The notes under the pieces are model-generated. The model saw nothing but the letters and a program-made list of their open reading frames with translations. It did not search any database and was not told where the DNA came from. From NCBI GenBank assembly GCA_029864385.1, contig JAOTTL010000053.1, forward strand, positions 1 through 21,648: a stretch of DNA of 21,648 nt, in the 5' to 3' direction. Positions within the stretch are counted from its first letter, which is position 1, and each line of letters starts with the position of its first letter. A program made the translations under genes and the position numbers. Below, piece after piece: positions 1 through 8,258 of the stretch. Origin of the DNA: SG8-41 sp029864385. GTDB taxonomy: Bacteria; Pseudomonadota; Gammaproteobacteria; Burkholderiales; SG8-41.

Positions 1-2
1 TC

Positions 3-761
3 GAAGGGAAAAAGCTCGAGCGTGAGGAAAGGCGCCTTGCGGGATTGTTCGACCTGTGCACTGCGACGACCCGCGCGGAATGGGAAACCCTTGAGCGCTA
101 CCGCACCGGCGTCGCGACGGACTGGTTTCCAAACGGCGTGGACAGCGAGTTTTTCGCGCCGCAGGACCATGCCTACGATAGGAGTACGATTTCCTTCGTC
201 GGACGCATGGACTATTACCCAAACCAGGAATGCATGTTCGACTTCTGCGCGAGCACGCTGCCGTTTCTGCGCGAGCGCCGGCCGGACATCAAGCTGTTGA
301 TCGTGGGGGCCGATCCGTCTCCCGCGGTGCAGCGGCTGGGCGAACTGCCGGGCGTCACGGTCACGGGCTCGGTGCCGGACGTGCGCCCGCACGTGCGCCG
401 CTCGGCGCTGATGGTGGCGCCGCTGAATATCGCGCGTGGCACGCAGAACAAGATACTGGAGGCGATGGCGGCCGGCGTGCCCGTAGTCGCTAGCCGCGTG
501 GCGGCGGGCGGGGTAGATGCGGTGGCGAACGAACATTTCCTGGTCGCGAGCACGCCGAAGGAGTATGCACAGGCCGTGCTGCAGATTCTCGACAACCCGG
601 CGGAGCGCAGGCGCCTTGCGATCGCGGGCCGTGAACGCATGCTGTCGCACCACGCGTGGGACCGGTCCATGCAGCGATTGGACCGTGTTATTGAACGTTG
701 CGTGAGTTTGTGGCGCGACGAGAGGGGTGAACCGGAATGGAAAGCGGGAACGGTGACATGA
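3..761 (+). CDS. Sugar transferase, PEP-CTERM/EpsH1-associated (GT4), 5' partial
   Basis: This is the C-terminal 252 residues of a glycosyltransferase; the frame is open to the window edge, so the start lies upstream. The visible part is the nucleotide-sugar-binding Rossmann half of a GT-B enzyme. It has the FPNGVDSEFF loop, FVGRMDYYPN, the LPGVTVTGSVPDVRPHV segment and the donor-site motif ARGTQNKILEAMAAGVPVV, in which the Glu of KILEAM is the usual catalytic or ribose-contacting acid. This pattern closely matches the sugar transferase family found beside exosortase EpsH1 (TIGR03087 type). It should transfer a sugar from a nucleotide donor to a lipid-linked glycan in the cytoplasm. Its stop overlaps the next glycosyltransferase by ATGA (758-761), indicating translational coupling. 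The substrate is unknown. Family call is confident. Confidence 0.9.
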   Translation, partial: EGKKLEREERRLAGLFDLCTATTRAEWETLERYRTGVATDWFPNGVDSEFFAPQDHAYDRSTISFVGRMDYYPNQECMFDFCASTLPFLRERRPDIKLLIVGADPSPAVQRLGELPGVTVTGSVPDVRPHVRRSALMVAPLNIARGTQNKILEAMAAGVPVVASRVAAGGVDAVANEHFLVASTPKEYAQAVLQILDNPAERRRLAIAGRERMLSHHAWDRSMQRLDRVIERCVSLWRDERGEPEWKAGTVT

Positions 762-1990
762 GCCGTCAACGCCGTCTCCTGTTTGTTGCTTCTCGATATC
801 TGTTTCCGACCGATTCCGGCGGTAAGATCCGGACTGTGAACATCCTTCGTGGCATGAAAGGTGGCGCGTTCGAAATCACCCTTGCGTCTCCGCTTCCCGC
901 GTGCGCTCGACCTGGGGATCGGGCAGACCTGGGCAGTGTTTGTGATCGTTTTGTCGGCTGGCCGGACGCAGCCCGCGGCACCCTTTTCGAGTGGAGCCGC
1001 ATGCGCCATCTTGTTTCGAAGCTGCCGGTCGCCGTCGCGACCGACTACTCGGAGACGGGGCATCGGGCGATTACACAGGAGCTGACGAAGCGTCCAGATA
1101 TCGTGGTTGTGGATTTTCCGCACGCCGCCGTCCTCGCGCCGCCGCCATATCCATGTTCCGGCGTGATGTTCACACACAATATCGAGGCCGAAATTTTTCG
1201 CCGTCATGCTGAGGTTGCCGACAATCCGGTCAAGCGGGCAATCTGGCGCAACCAGACGGAAAAGATGGAACGGTATGAGCGGGATCTATTGTCGCGATTT
1301 ACCTCCGTGGTGGCCGTTTCGGAGCGCGACCAGGCGTATTTTCAGCGGGCTTACGGCCTTGGCAACGTGTCGACGATCCCGACGGGCGTGGACCTCGATT
1401 ACTTCACCTATGAAGGCAGTGCAAAGCTGGAAAGTGGAGACGGTGGAACGGTGGTATTCACAGGCTCCATGGATTGGATGGCGAACATAGACGGTATCGA
1501 GTTTTTCATGGAGGCGGCCTGGCCCACGGTCTCCCGCGCGCGGCCCGGGGTGCGTTGCGTCATCGTCGGCCGTGATCCTCCGCCGGCTCTTGTCGAGCGT
1601 GCCCGTGCGGGGGGGCTGAACTGGGAGTTCACCGGGTTCGTGGATGACGTCCGGCCTTTCGTGAGGAAATCGCACGTTTATGTGATTCCCCTTCGGGTCG
1701 GCGGCGGGACACGCATCAAGGTTTACGAGGCGATGGCGATGGGCTGCCCGGTCGTCTCGACGCGCATAGGCGTGGAAGGATTGCCCGTCGAGCGCGGCCG
1801 TCATTACCTCGAAGCTGACTCGGGCGAAGCCATAGGCGCAGCCATCCTTTCGCTGCTCGACGATCCTGAGCGCAGGACAAGCCTCTCGCTGCAGGCGCGC
1901 AAGTACGTCGAGGAGAACATGTCGGCACGCCGGGCGGCGCAGGCGTTCGAGCAAATATGCCTTCGCGCACAGGAGGGCGCGCGCCCATGA
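758..1990 (+). CDS. Glycosyltransferase, GT4 family
   Basis: This is a complete GT-B glycosyltransferase of about 410 residues. The N-terminal acceptor half begins RRLLFVASRYLFPTDSGGK, a typical GT4 first strand and Gly-rich loop. The C-terminal donor half carries PTGVDLDYF, FTGSMDWMANIDG, GFVDDVRPFV and the motif GGGTRIKVYEAMAMGCPVV. It is related to the preceding sugar transferase, which suggests an old tandem duplication, but the two are clearly diverged. I chose ATG 758 because it overlaps the upstream stop (ATGA) and places the first strand at the N-terminus. ATG 737 would add seven residues and has a GAGG about 11 nt upstream, so it remains possible. It probably adds one sugar of the polysaccharide repeat unit; donor and linkage cannot be read from sequence. 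Confidence 0.92.
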   Translation: MSRQRRLLFVASRYLFPTDSGGKIRTVNILRGMKGGAFEITLASPLPACARPGDRADLGSVCDRFVGWPDAARGTLFEWSRMRHLVSKLPVAVATDYSETGHRAITQELTKRPDIVVVDFPHAAVLAPPPYPCSGVMFTHNIEAEIFRRHAEVADNPVKRAIWRNQTEKMERYERDLLSRFTSVVAVSERDQAYFQRAYGLGNVSTIPTGVDLDYFTYEGSAKLESGDGGTVVFTGSMDWMANIDGIEFFMEAAWPTVSRARPGVRCVIVGRDPPPALVERARAGGLNWEFTGFVDDVRPFVRKSHVYVIPLRVGGGTRIKVYEAMAMGCPVVSTRIGVEGLPVERGRHYLEADSGEAIGAAILSLLDDPERRTSLSLQARKYVEENMSARRAAQAFEQICLRAQEGARP

Positions 1991-2664
1991 CTCTGCTGAA
2001 GCGGATTGCAGCGAAGCTGCCGGATCGCTGGCAGCACGAGTTGCGCCGGCGCCACTTTCAAAGGGAGATTCGGCGCGGGACCTTTTGCACCGACGAAAAG
2101 GAATACGCGCTTCTGGACACCTTCATCGGCCAAGGCGACTGGGTGCTCGACATTGGCGCGAACGTCGGCCACTACGCGATGCGGATGTCGCAACTGGTCG
2201 GCTCCACCGGAAGGGTCATCGCCCTGGAACCGGTGCCAGACACCTTTTCTCTGCTCGCAGCGAACGTGCGGCTGTTCGAGTACCCGAACGTATCCTTACT
2301 GAATGTCGCGGCATCCGATCGGGTCGCAGCGATGAGAATGCAGATCCCGAGGTTCGCGGACGGGCTTTCGAACTACTACCAGGCGCACCTAAGCACGGAC
2401 TCGGGCGCTCTTGCGGTATTGACGGTTCCGATCGACGCCTTGTCACTTCCCGCCATCAAACTGGTGAAGATCGACGTTGAGGGCCACGAGCTGCCCGCCC
2501 TTCGCGGAATGCGCGGGCTGCTCGAACGCTATCATCCGGTACTCATCGTCGAAACCGGCTCACAGGAGTCCCTGGATCTTCTTAACGACTTGGGCTACGC
2601 CGTCGAGCGCCTCCCGAGCTCGTCCAATGTGCTCTGCAGGCCGGGAGCCAAGGGACGAGCTTGA
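1987..2664 (+). CDS. FkbM family SAM-dependent methyltransferase
   Basis: This 225-residue class I methyltransferase has the FkbM layout. Motif I is VLDIGANVGHYAMRM, the acidic end of strand 2 is VIALEPVPDTF, and the late signature KLVKIDVEGHELPALRGM is followed by PVLIVET. FkbM enzymes typically O-methylate a sugar hydroxyl, which fits a glycosyltransferase operon. ATG 1987 overlaps the stop of the upstream glycosyltransferase as ATGA and has a strong Shine-Dalgarno AGGAGG at 1971-1976, 10 nt upstream, so I prefer it to the more distal in-frame ATG 1957. It is the last gene of a tightly coupled three-gene string; the next gene starts 67 nt downstream. The position methylated is unknown. Confidence 0.9.
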   Translation: MTLLKRIAAKLPDRWQHELRRRHFQREIRRGTFCTDEKEYALLDTFIGQGDWVLDIGANVGHYAMRMSQLVGSTGRVIALEPVPDTFSLLAANVRLFEYPNVSLLNVAASDRVAAMRMQIPRFADGLSNYYQAHLSTDSGALAVLTVPIDALSLPAIKLVKIDVEGHELPALRGMRGLLERYHPVLIVETGSQESLDLLNDLGYAVERLPSSSNVLCRPGAKGRA

Positions 2665-2731
2665 GCATGCCGGTAGCGCCAAAAGAGCGCACAGCGCCTG
2701 GATTGTCGATCGAGAACATAAGGAAAAAATA

Positions 2732-4048
2732 ATGAAAATCAGTATCTTCGGATTGGGTTACGTCGGCGCTGTCTCCCTCGCGTGCCTTGCGCGTGACGGT
2801 CACACTGTGATCGGCGTAGACGTCGATCCGGCCAAACTCGAGCTGATCCGCAGCGGCAAGACGCCGGTGGTGGAGGAGGGAATGGTTGATCTCGTGGCCG
2901 AAGTGGCTGCGAGCGGCCGGGTTTCTGTAACCACGGATGTCATACAGGCCGTGCGGGGATCGGACCTTTCGCTGATCTGCGTTGGCACGCCCTCGGCGCC
3001 CAATGGCAGTCAGGACCAGTCCGCGATACTGCACCTCGCTCACGATCTCGGCAAGGCGACGCGCGGGAAGGACGCACGGCACGTCTTTGTGTTCCGTTCC
3101 ACACTGGTGCCTGGCACGGTCGAAGACGTGCTGCGGCCGATTCTCGAGCAGGCGTCAGACAAGAAGGACGGCCGCGATTTCGACGTCTGTTTCCAACCGG
3201 AGTTTCTGCGCGAAGGCAGTTCGATCCGGGATTACGACCGGCCGCCATTTACGGTGGTCGGTGCCAATGCCGAGGCGCCCGCAGACCGGCTGCGCGAGCT
3301 GTTCGGTCATCTTCCGTGCGAGTTCTACACGACTTCGATCCGGGCCGCCGAGATGGTCAAGTACTGCTGCAACAATTTCCACGCCCTCAAGATTACGTTC
3401 GCCAACGAGATCGCGCGCCTGTGCGAGGCGCTGGGCGTCGACGCCTTCCAGGTGATGGACCTGGTATGCAAGGACCGGCAGCTCAATATCTCCCCGGCCT
3501 ACCTCAAGCCGGGATTCGCGTTCGGCGGCTCGTGCCTGCCGAAGGACTTGCGCGCAACCCTATATCTTGGGAAGACGCGCGACGTGGAACTGCCGATGCT
3601 GGCGAACGTACTGCAATCGAACCGCGTGCACGTCGAGCATGCCATCGCCAAGGTGCTCGCCTCCGGGCGCCGCCGCGTGGGGATGATCGGGTTATCGTTC
3701 AAAACCGGAACCGACGATCTGCGCGAGAGCCCGCTGGTGCTGATCGCCGAGCAGTTCATCGGCAAAGGACTGCGCCTGCTCGTGTACGACCCGGAGGTGC
3801 ACCTGTCGCGGCTGCTCGGAGCGAACCGGCGGTTCATCGAGCAGCATGTCCCGCACATCGGATCACTCATGCGCGAGGACATCGAGAGCGTAATTGGCGA
3901 GTCGGACGTTCTCGTTGTAGGCCTGAGCGATACGCAAATCTTCGAGGCGCTTGCGCGCCACGTGCGCGAGGACCAGCTCGTACTCGACCTGGTCAACATC
4001 CCGCAGCGCGAGGCGTTGCGCGGGAAGGTGGTGGGACTATGCTGGTAA
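2732..4048 (+). CDS. algD: GDP-mannose 6-dehydrogenase (UDP-glucose/GDP-mannose dehydrogenase family)
   Basis: This 438-residue NAD-dependent four-electron dehydrogenase should oxidise GDP-mannose to GDP-mannuronate, supplying an acidic sugar to the polysaccharide. The N-terminal Rossmann domain opens with ISIFGLGYVG (GxGxxG at residues 7-12) followed by VIGVDVD. The central domain has FRSTLVPGTV and QPEFLREGS. The catalytic cysteine lies in FGGSCLPKD (Cys268), and the C-terminal nucleotide-binding domain has GLSFKTGTDDLRESPL. Length, Cys position and the C-terminal GLCW match Pseudomonas AlgD better than UDP-glucose dehydrogenases, so the GDP-mannose assignment is favoured, though a related nucleotide sugar cannot be excluded. 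ATG 2732 follows AAGGA at 2720-2724. Upstream in-frame codons overlap the FkbM gene in another frame and lack the family fold, so they are not included. Confidence 0.92.
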   Translation: MKISIFGLGYVGAVSLACLARDGHTVIGVDVDPAKLELIRSGKTPVVEEGMVDLVAEVAASGRVSVTTDVIQAVRGSDLSLICVGTPSAPNGSQDQSAILHLAHDLGKATRGKDARHVFVFRSTLVPGTVEDVLRPILEQASDKKDGRDFDVCFQPEFLREGSSIRDYDRPPFTVVGANAEAPADRLRELFGHLPCEFYTTSIRAAEMVKYCCNNFHALKITFANEIARLCEALGVDAFQVMDLVCKDRQLNISPAYLKPGFAFGGSCLPKDLRATLYLGKTRDVELPMLANVLQSNRVHVEHAIAKVLASGRRRVGMIGLSFKTGTDDLRESPLVLIAEQFIGKGLRLLVYDPEVHLSRLLGANRRFIEQHVPHIGSLMREDIESVIGESDVLVVGLSDTQIFEALARHVREDQLVLDLVNIPQREALRGKVVGLCW

Positions 4049-4054
4049 GCGCTG

Positions 4055-4073
4055 TTGAGCCACAGATGAACGC
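4055..4073 (+). repeat. Solo 10-bp-unit repeat end (TTGAGCCACAGATGAACGC)
   Basis: Just after the algD stop there is a 19-bp sequence nearly identical to the outer ends of the repeats flanking the GxxExxY gene at 10.4-10.9 kb. It abuts the REP-like element that begins at 4075. It looks like a remnant or landing scar of the same repeat family. Confidence 0.6.
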
Positions 4074-4074
4074 T

Positions 4075-4161
4075 AGCCCTCACTCCTTCCCTCGCTCCCA
4101 AAGGGAGAGAGGAAGCAAATGCCACCCTTCCCCCTCTGAGGGAAGGGTGGGGATGGGGGAT
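4075..4161 (+). repeat. REP-like palindromic intergenic element, copy 1
   Basis: This element of about 87 bp starts AGCCCTCACTCCTTCCCTCG. It contains a small hairpin (CTCCC-AAA-GGGAG) and then a perfect 11-bp stem, CCACCCTTCCC at 4122-4132 pairing with 4140-4150 around a 7-nt loop. A diverged inverted copy lies at 8259-8348. The stem lies about 75 nt after the algD stop and could act in transcript termination or 3'-end protection, but there is no U-tract. Confidence 0.7.
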
Positions 4162-4577
4162 GAATCCGAACGAGGAGCGCGCTCTCGTCACGGTGTCGCA
4201 TGATCCCCTGGCGAGTAAGAAACTCCTGTCGGAACGTTTTCCTCTGCTTTACCAACTGTTGCTGAACACCGGCCTGAGCGGTAACAGCTGGGAGTACCAG
4301 GATTTGAATTCTCGCCCAGACCTGGGATCACGCGGGCCTGCAGTGGCTGACGAAAAACGAGGTGATTGCGTCGCTAACCAAGCCCTCGGACGTGGTTCTC
4401 GACATCGGGTGTGGCAACGGGAGCATCCTGCGGCACCTCCGGGGCCTCGGCTATCGCCAGCGGCAAGGCCTCGAGGTGTCAGGTTACGCGATCCAACGCC
4501 TGCGCGGCGAAGGAACACAACGCGCGCACTCGGCGCGAGTGTCTTCAGCAGTATGTTACGATTATTTGGCTGGATAG
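4160..4577 (+). pseudogene. Decayed class I SAM methyltransferase
   Basis: No intact gene fills 4049-4715. Within it, the frame from about 4308 to 4577 reads HAGLQWLTKNEVIASL, then a clear SAM-binding motif I, VVLDIGCGNGSILRHLRGLG, followed by GLEVSGYAIQRLRGEG, which resembles the strand-2 region of class I methyltransferases. The similarity stops there and the frame closes. A different frame (4160-4300) gives plausible N-terminal sequence, KKLLSERFPLLYQLLLNTG, and is separated from motif I by a frameshift near 4300. I read this as a methyltransferase broken by at least one frameshift and a 3' deletion, beside a repeat element. Only motif I is firmly recognisable, so the parent family is uncertain. 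Confidence 0.5.
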
Positions 4578-4715
4578 CATGCATGACTGCATCACGCAAT
4601 GTCGGTCCCGTTTGCCCATGTTGAAAAAACGGGCGCGTGGCGCGCTACAGGAAACGTCCACGGGGGATGTCGCTGACCGTACCGAAGGGCCGGAATACTC
4701 TCGGCAACGGCACTC

Positions 4716-6188
4716 ATGAGCCTGCGGCAGAAGGTGCTCTCCGGCTTGATCTGGACGAGCGGCACCCGCCTCCTCGGACAGATAGTGACCTGGGCTATTA
4801 CTATTGTCGTCATTCGACTGTTAAGCCCAAGCGATTACGGGCTGCTGGCGATGGCGACGGTGTTCCTGAACTTTCTCATCCATATGTCCGAAGGGGGCCT
4901 CGGCGCGGCGCTCGTTCAGGCGCCCGAAGGGGACGATCTGAAGCTGCGGGGCGTTTTCGGCGCCGTGATCCTGTTTCACTCCGCGCTGTTTGTGTTGTTG
5001 GTCGGAGCAGCGCCCACGATTGGACAGTTTTTCGAGGAAGACCACCTGGTCTTGATCATTCGAGTACTCGCGCTGCAGCTCCTGATCGCGATGTTCGGGA
5101 TCATCCCGAGTGCGCTGCTTACACGAATGCTCGACTTCAAGCGCCTGTCGATCGTCGCTCTGACGGGCGCCCTGTGCGGCAGCCTGAGCACGCTGGGCCT
5201 GGCGCTTTCAGGCTACGGCGTCTGGGCGCTCGTTGTCGGCAGTCTGATCACCTCTCTGTGGAATACGGTGGCCATCAACGTGCTGTCGCCGTTCCTGAAG
5301 TGGCCGGATTTTTCACTGAGAGGAACGCGCAAACTAATAACATTTGGCGCGCAGTTGACGGCGGCGCGGGCGCTGTGGATGGTGTATTCCCAAGCCGACA
5401 TTTTCATCGCGGGCAAGTTGCTCGGCAGGGAACTGCTTGGCTTTTATTCAGTCGCAATGCACCTCGCTTCACTCCCGGTGCAAAGGATCTCTGTGATCAT
5501 CAACCAGGTTGCATTTCCCGCCTTCGCGCGGACTCAGGACGACCCGGTTGCGGTGTCGAAATACCTCTTGAAAACGTTGCGCGTGCTCGGTTTTTTGGCG
5601 TTTCCCGTTCTGTGGGGAGTATCCAGCATTGCTCCAGAAATTGTCGCGGTACTCCTCGGGCCGAAATGGGAGGTTGCAACGATACCGCTATACCTATTAC
5701 CCCTAGTTATGCCGCTCAGCCTCCTCAGCACTTTCCTCAATACCGCAATTCAGGGAATTGGGCGCAGCGGCGTGGTGTTCATGAACGTGCTCACCGCCTG
5801 CCTGGTCATGCCCGGGGCATTCTGGATCGGGGCCCATTGGGGACTTTTCGGTCTGTGCGTTGCATGGGTGCTGGGCTTCCCTCTGGTGCTCATCGTCAAC
5901 CTGCGGCGAATGCTGCCGCTTGTCGCTCTAAGATTACGTGATGTACTGGCCGCTTTAGCACCGGCCGTGCTGACCAGCGCTGGGATGTACGCCGCAGTCA
6001 GCATCGCGAGGTACCTTGCGGCAGACGGGCTAGGCGCACCGGTTCGTATGGCGCTGTTGATCGGCGTCGGCGCGGCAAGTTACGGGGCGTTGGTGTGGAC
6101 CGCAAACAGGGCAGCGGTCTACGAGATTGTGGAATTGTTTTCGCTGGAGCGAGTGCGCGGGAAATTCGGACGTTCGAAGACACAATGA
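4716..6188 (+). CDS. WzxC-like polysaccharide flippase (MOP superfamily)
   Basis: This 490-residue inner-membrane protein has roughly 12-14 hydrophobic segments spread over its length. It starts with the amphipathic SLRQKVLSGLIWTSGTRLLGQ followed by RLLSPSDYGLLAMA, a hallmark of the Wzx/WzxC branch of polysaccharide transporters. It should move a lipid-linked oligosaccharide repeat unit from the cytoplasmic to the periplasmic face for polymerisation. Internal features of the family include GYGVWALVVGSL, FGAQLTAARALWM and the loop PAFARTQDDP. ATG 4716 is the first start of the hydrophobic frame; only a weak ribosome-binding site is seen upstream. It is on the same strand as algD but separated from it by decayed DNA, so it may have lost operon coupling. 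The family call is firm, the substrate inferred. Confidence 0.92.
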   Translation: MSLRQKVLSGLIWTSGTRLLGQIVTWAITIVVIRLLSPSDYGLLAMATVFLNFLIHMSEGGLGAALVQAPEGDDLKLRGVFGAVILFHSALFVLLVGAAPTIGQFFEEDHLVLIIRVLALQLLIAMFGIIPSALLTRMLDFKRLSIVALTGALCGSLSTLGLALSGYGVWALVVGSLITSLWNTVAINVLSPFLKWPDFSLRGTRKLITFGAQLTAARALWMVYSQADIFIAGKLLGRELLGFYSVAMHLASLPVQRISVIINQVAFPAFARTQDDPVAVSKYLLKTLRVLGFLAFPVLWGVSSIAPEIVAVLLGPKWEVATIPLYLLPLVMPLSLLSTFLNTAIQGIGRSGVVFMNVLTACLVMPGAFWIGAHWGLFGLCVAWVLGFPLVLIVNLRRMLPLVALRLRDVLAALAPAVLTSAGMYAAVSIARYLAADGLGAPVRMALLIGVGAASYGALVWTANRAAVYEIVELFSLERVRGKFGRSKTQ

Positions 6189-6450
6189 TTGGACGACGAA
6201 GGGTTCAAACCACGAGAACTGGCAGACATGGCGGACGGCGAAATCGGGCTGGCCCAGGTGGCCTTCGGGGCATGGCGATGAAGCGACAGAGGTCACGCGT
6301 GAGCGATTTGTAAGGTGCGCAAGTAATGGCGAAAACGATGCGGCACGCTCCATGGCCGCCGGGAATCCCGGTCGCAGATGCGTTGTTGAGGTACGCGCTC
6401 GCTTTGGCTGTTGTTCGGCAACACGCTATCGTTGTGGGTGGACGTAACCA

Positions 6451-7422
6451 TTGATCCTGGGAGGCGCGTTGCTTCGTATCGCTGGCAATCTGCTCTCTCC
6501 CGCCGGCAAGCGGGGAAGGCTGAGCATACTGATTTACCACAGAGCGCTCGCTGCGCCTGATCCCATCCTGCACGGCGAGATCGACGCGGTGACGTTCGAA
6601 CGCCACATGGCGCTGCTGGCAGCCGAGTTCAACGTGCTGCCGCTCGGCGAAGCCTGCGCGCGGCTCGCGCGCGGGGCGTTGCCGGCGCGCGCTGCCTGCA
6701 TTACCTTCGACGACGGCTATGCGGACAACGAACAGACCGCGCTGCCGATACTCAAGCGCCTCGGGCTGCAGGCGACATTTTTCGTGTCCACCGGATATTC
6801 CGACGGCGGCTTCATGTTCAACGACGGCGTAATCGAGGTGGTGCGGCACGCGCCGGCGGGGACATACGATCTGTCTTCGCTAGGCCTGGGGAGTCATTGC
6901 CTGGGGGACAACACAAGCCGGCGAGCGGCGATCGATGCGCTGATCGGGCAGCTCAAGTACCGCCCGGTAGGCGAGCGCGGAGCGTTGGTCGAACAGCTCG
7001 CCGCGGCAATGCACTCGGCGCTTCCCAAGGACCTGATGATGCGTTCGGAGCAGATCAAACGGCTCCGCGATGAAGGCATGGAGATCGGCGGTCACACCGT
7101 GAACCATCCGATTCTGGCGGTGCTGAGCGAGCAGGAAGCACGCACTGAAATCGTGAACGGCAAACGTCGCCTCGAAGAAATCACCGGCACGCCGGTCACG
7201 CTGTTCGCCTATCCGAACGGCAAGCCGGGCCAGGACTACGGCGCGCGGGACGTGAGACTCGTCAGGGAGGCGGGCTTCGCCGCTGCGGTATCGACGGTAA
7301 GCGGCATTGCCAATTGCGGCAGCGACCTGTTCCAGTTGCCGCGCTTCGGCCCTTGGGACAGGAATCCGCGCCGGCTCGGAATCCGCCTTCTCCTGAGCTG
7401 CGCGCGTTCCGTACCCGCGTGA
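6451..7422 (+). CDS. Polysaccharide deacetylase (NodB / CE4 fold)
   Basis: This 323-residue protein has the NodB homology domain. Motif 1 is ITFDDGYAD (Asp87-Asp88: general base and metal ligand), motif 2 is HTVNH (residues 215-219: the two metal-binding His) and motif 3 is AYPNG (253-257). Such enzymes remove N- or O-acetyl groups from glycans. The TTG start at 6451 is the first possible start after an in-frame stop at 6445-6447 and has GGTGG about 9 nt upstream; no ATG is available nearby. No clear signal peptide is seen, although the first 20 residues are moderately hydrophobic. Compared with the PEP-CTERM-locus deacetylase subfamily it lacks the usual short layout and has an inserted segment (residues 125-200). 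It ends convergently with the TPR gene. Confidence 0.88.
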   Translation: MILGGALLRIAGNLLSPAGKRGRLSILIYHRALAAPDPILHGEIDAVTFERHMALLAAEFNVLPLGEACARLARGALPARAACITFDDGYADNEQTALPILKRLGLQATFFVSTGYSDGGFMFNDGVIEVVRHAPAGTYDLSSLGLGSHCLGDNTSRRAAIDALIGQLKYRPVGERGALVEQLAAAMHSALPKDLMMRSEQIKRLRDEGMEIGGHTVNHPILAVLSEQEARTEIVNGKRRLEEITGTPVTLFAYPNGKPGQDYGARDVRLVREAGFAAAVSTVSGIANCGSDLFQLPRFGPWDRNPRRLGIRLLLSCARSVPA

Positions 7423-7461
7423 ACGCCGCTGTGGCTTAAGGGGCTGTTGCGGGATACCCGA

Positions 7462-8133
7462 TTACGGGGCAGTCTTGCGCTTGACCTTGGCCTTCTCGAG
7501 TTTCTCCAAACGCGTTTTCAGGCCCTTCGCGTCGGGAGAGTACGACAGTGCTTTTTCCAGAACTTCCCGTGCCTTTTTAATGTCTCCGGCGGCCTTGTAA
7601 TAGTCGCTCATGACTGCGTACGGTGGCCAGTAGTCCGGCTTGAGCTCGATCGCACGCTCAAGCTCCTGTATTCCCTGCGGACCCCTGCCCAGCCGAATCA
7701 GGTTCTCGCCTTTCTTCATATGGATTTCCGGCAGCATCACGAAGTCAGGCTTGGCCCTTTGTATGACATAGTCGAACTCGGAAATCGAAGCATTAAGGTA
7801 GAATACGCGAGCCGTCCGGGTTTTCACCAGGAACAGCGCACGATTGGTATTCATCAACCCCCAGCAGTAATGGTGCATGGCGTGAAACGTAGGGCCCATT
7901 ACCGAATACCACCGGTTGACTTCGCCTGAACTTCCCGGGATACGGGCGCGGTAAGGCTGGGTGTACATGCAATAGCGAGGCACCATGGCGAGCTCTCTGG
8001 GGTCACCATTACGGGGATCGTCGGGGTATCCCGGGACGTTTCCTTGGCCGTGCGCAGGTATGCCGCCAGCCAAAACCGCAGCTAGAGCGAGTGCTGCCTG
8101 GCACAGGCACCGGACTGATTTGGACGCTTTCAT
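7462..8133 (-). CDS. Secreted tetratricopeptide-repeat protein
   Basis: This 223-residue protein starts with a Sec-type signal peptide: Lys/Arg-containing n-region, hydrophobic LAAVLAGGIPA, likely cleaved after AHG. A region without assigned function follows (residues 50-100), carrying two cysteines (Cys55 and Cys90) and the short signature MHHYCWGLMNTNRAL. The C-terminal half is TPR-like: GENLIRLGRGPQGIQELERA, then PPYAVMSDYYKAAGDIKKA, with a charged tail. It is probably periplasmic and may scaffold protein contacts in polysaccharide assembly or export; that is inference. ATG 8133 gives a complete signal peptide. It lies downstream of the amidotransferase on the same strand, separated by a 384-nt repeat-bearing gap, so it may have its own promoter. 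No PEP-CTERM motif is present. Confidence 0.85.
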   Translation of the reverse strand: MKASKSVRCLCQAALALAAVLAGGIPAHGQGNVPGYPDDPRNGDPRELAMVPRYCMYTQPYRARIPGSSGEVNRWYSVMGPTFHAMHHYCWGLMNTNRALFLVKTRTARVFYLNASISEFDYVIQRAKPDFVMLPEIHMKKGENLIRLGRGPQGIQELERAIELKPDYWPPYAVMSDYYKAAGDIKKAREVLEKALSYSPDAKGLKTRLEKLEKAKVKRKTAP

Positions 8134-8177
8134 GACGACGCAATAGAACTACGAGCGCGTAACAAAATGAAGAAAAT

Positions 8178-8209
8178 TAGCCGCAGGTAAACGCAGATAG
8201 GCGCCGATG
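8178..8209 (+). repeat. Solo 10-bp-unit repeat, degenerate
   Basis: The sequence GCCGCAGGTAAACGCAGATA and the bases after it align without gaps to the inner part of the repeat that flanks the GxxExxY gene at 10.9 kb (units of the type ACAGATAAAC). No gene of that family is attached here, so it is a solo or relic end, again next to a REP-like element. Confidence 0.55.
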
Positions 8210-8258
8210 AAAATCGCAAAACTTGAGCAGATTCAGGAAGTTGGTTCTATCTTCGTCC

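Noticed and set aside
215..1207. Long - strand open frame of 330 residues
   Set aside because: It is antisense to two well-supported glycosyltransferases; the product is Arg/Ser-rich low-complexity sequence typical of GC-rich shadow frames.
4122..4150. Intrinsic terminator after algD
   Set aside because: The 11-bp stem is good, but no T-run follows and the same sequence is part of a dispersed repeat, so I list it as a REP-like element.
3316..4203. 295-residue + strand open frame
   Set aside because: Shadow of algD, running into the REP-like element; no family features.
4637..5941. 434-residue + strand open frame
   Set aside because: It overlaps the flippase in another frame; composition is Arg/Gly/Ala-rich with no hydrophobic pattern or domain.
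6326..6454. Small 42-residue frame (starting MAKTMRHAPWPPG) just before the deacetylase and overlapping its TTG by TTGA
   Set aside because: No ribosome-binding site, no recognisable family; the overlap may be chance. The 262-nt gap here otherwise shows only a short CCGGGA-A-TCCCGG palindrome.
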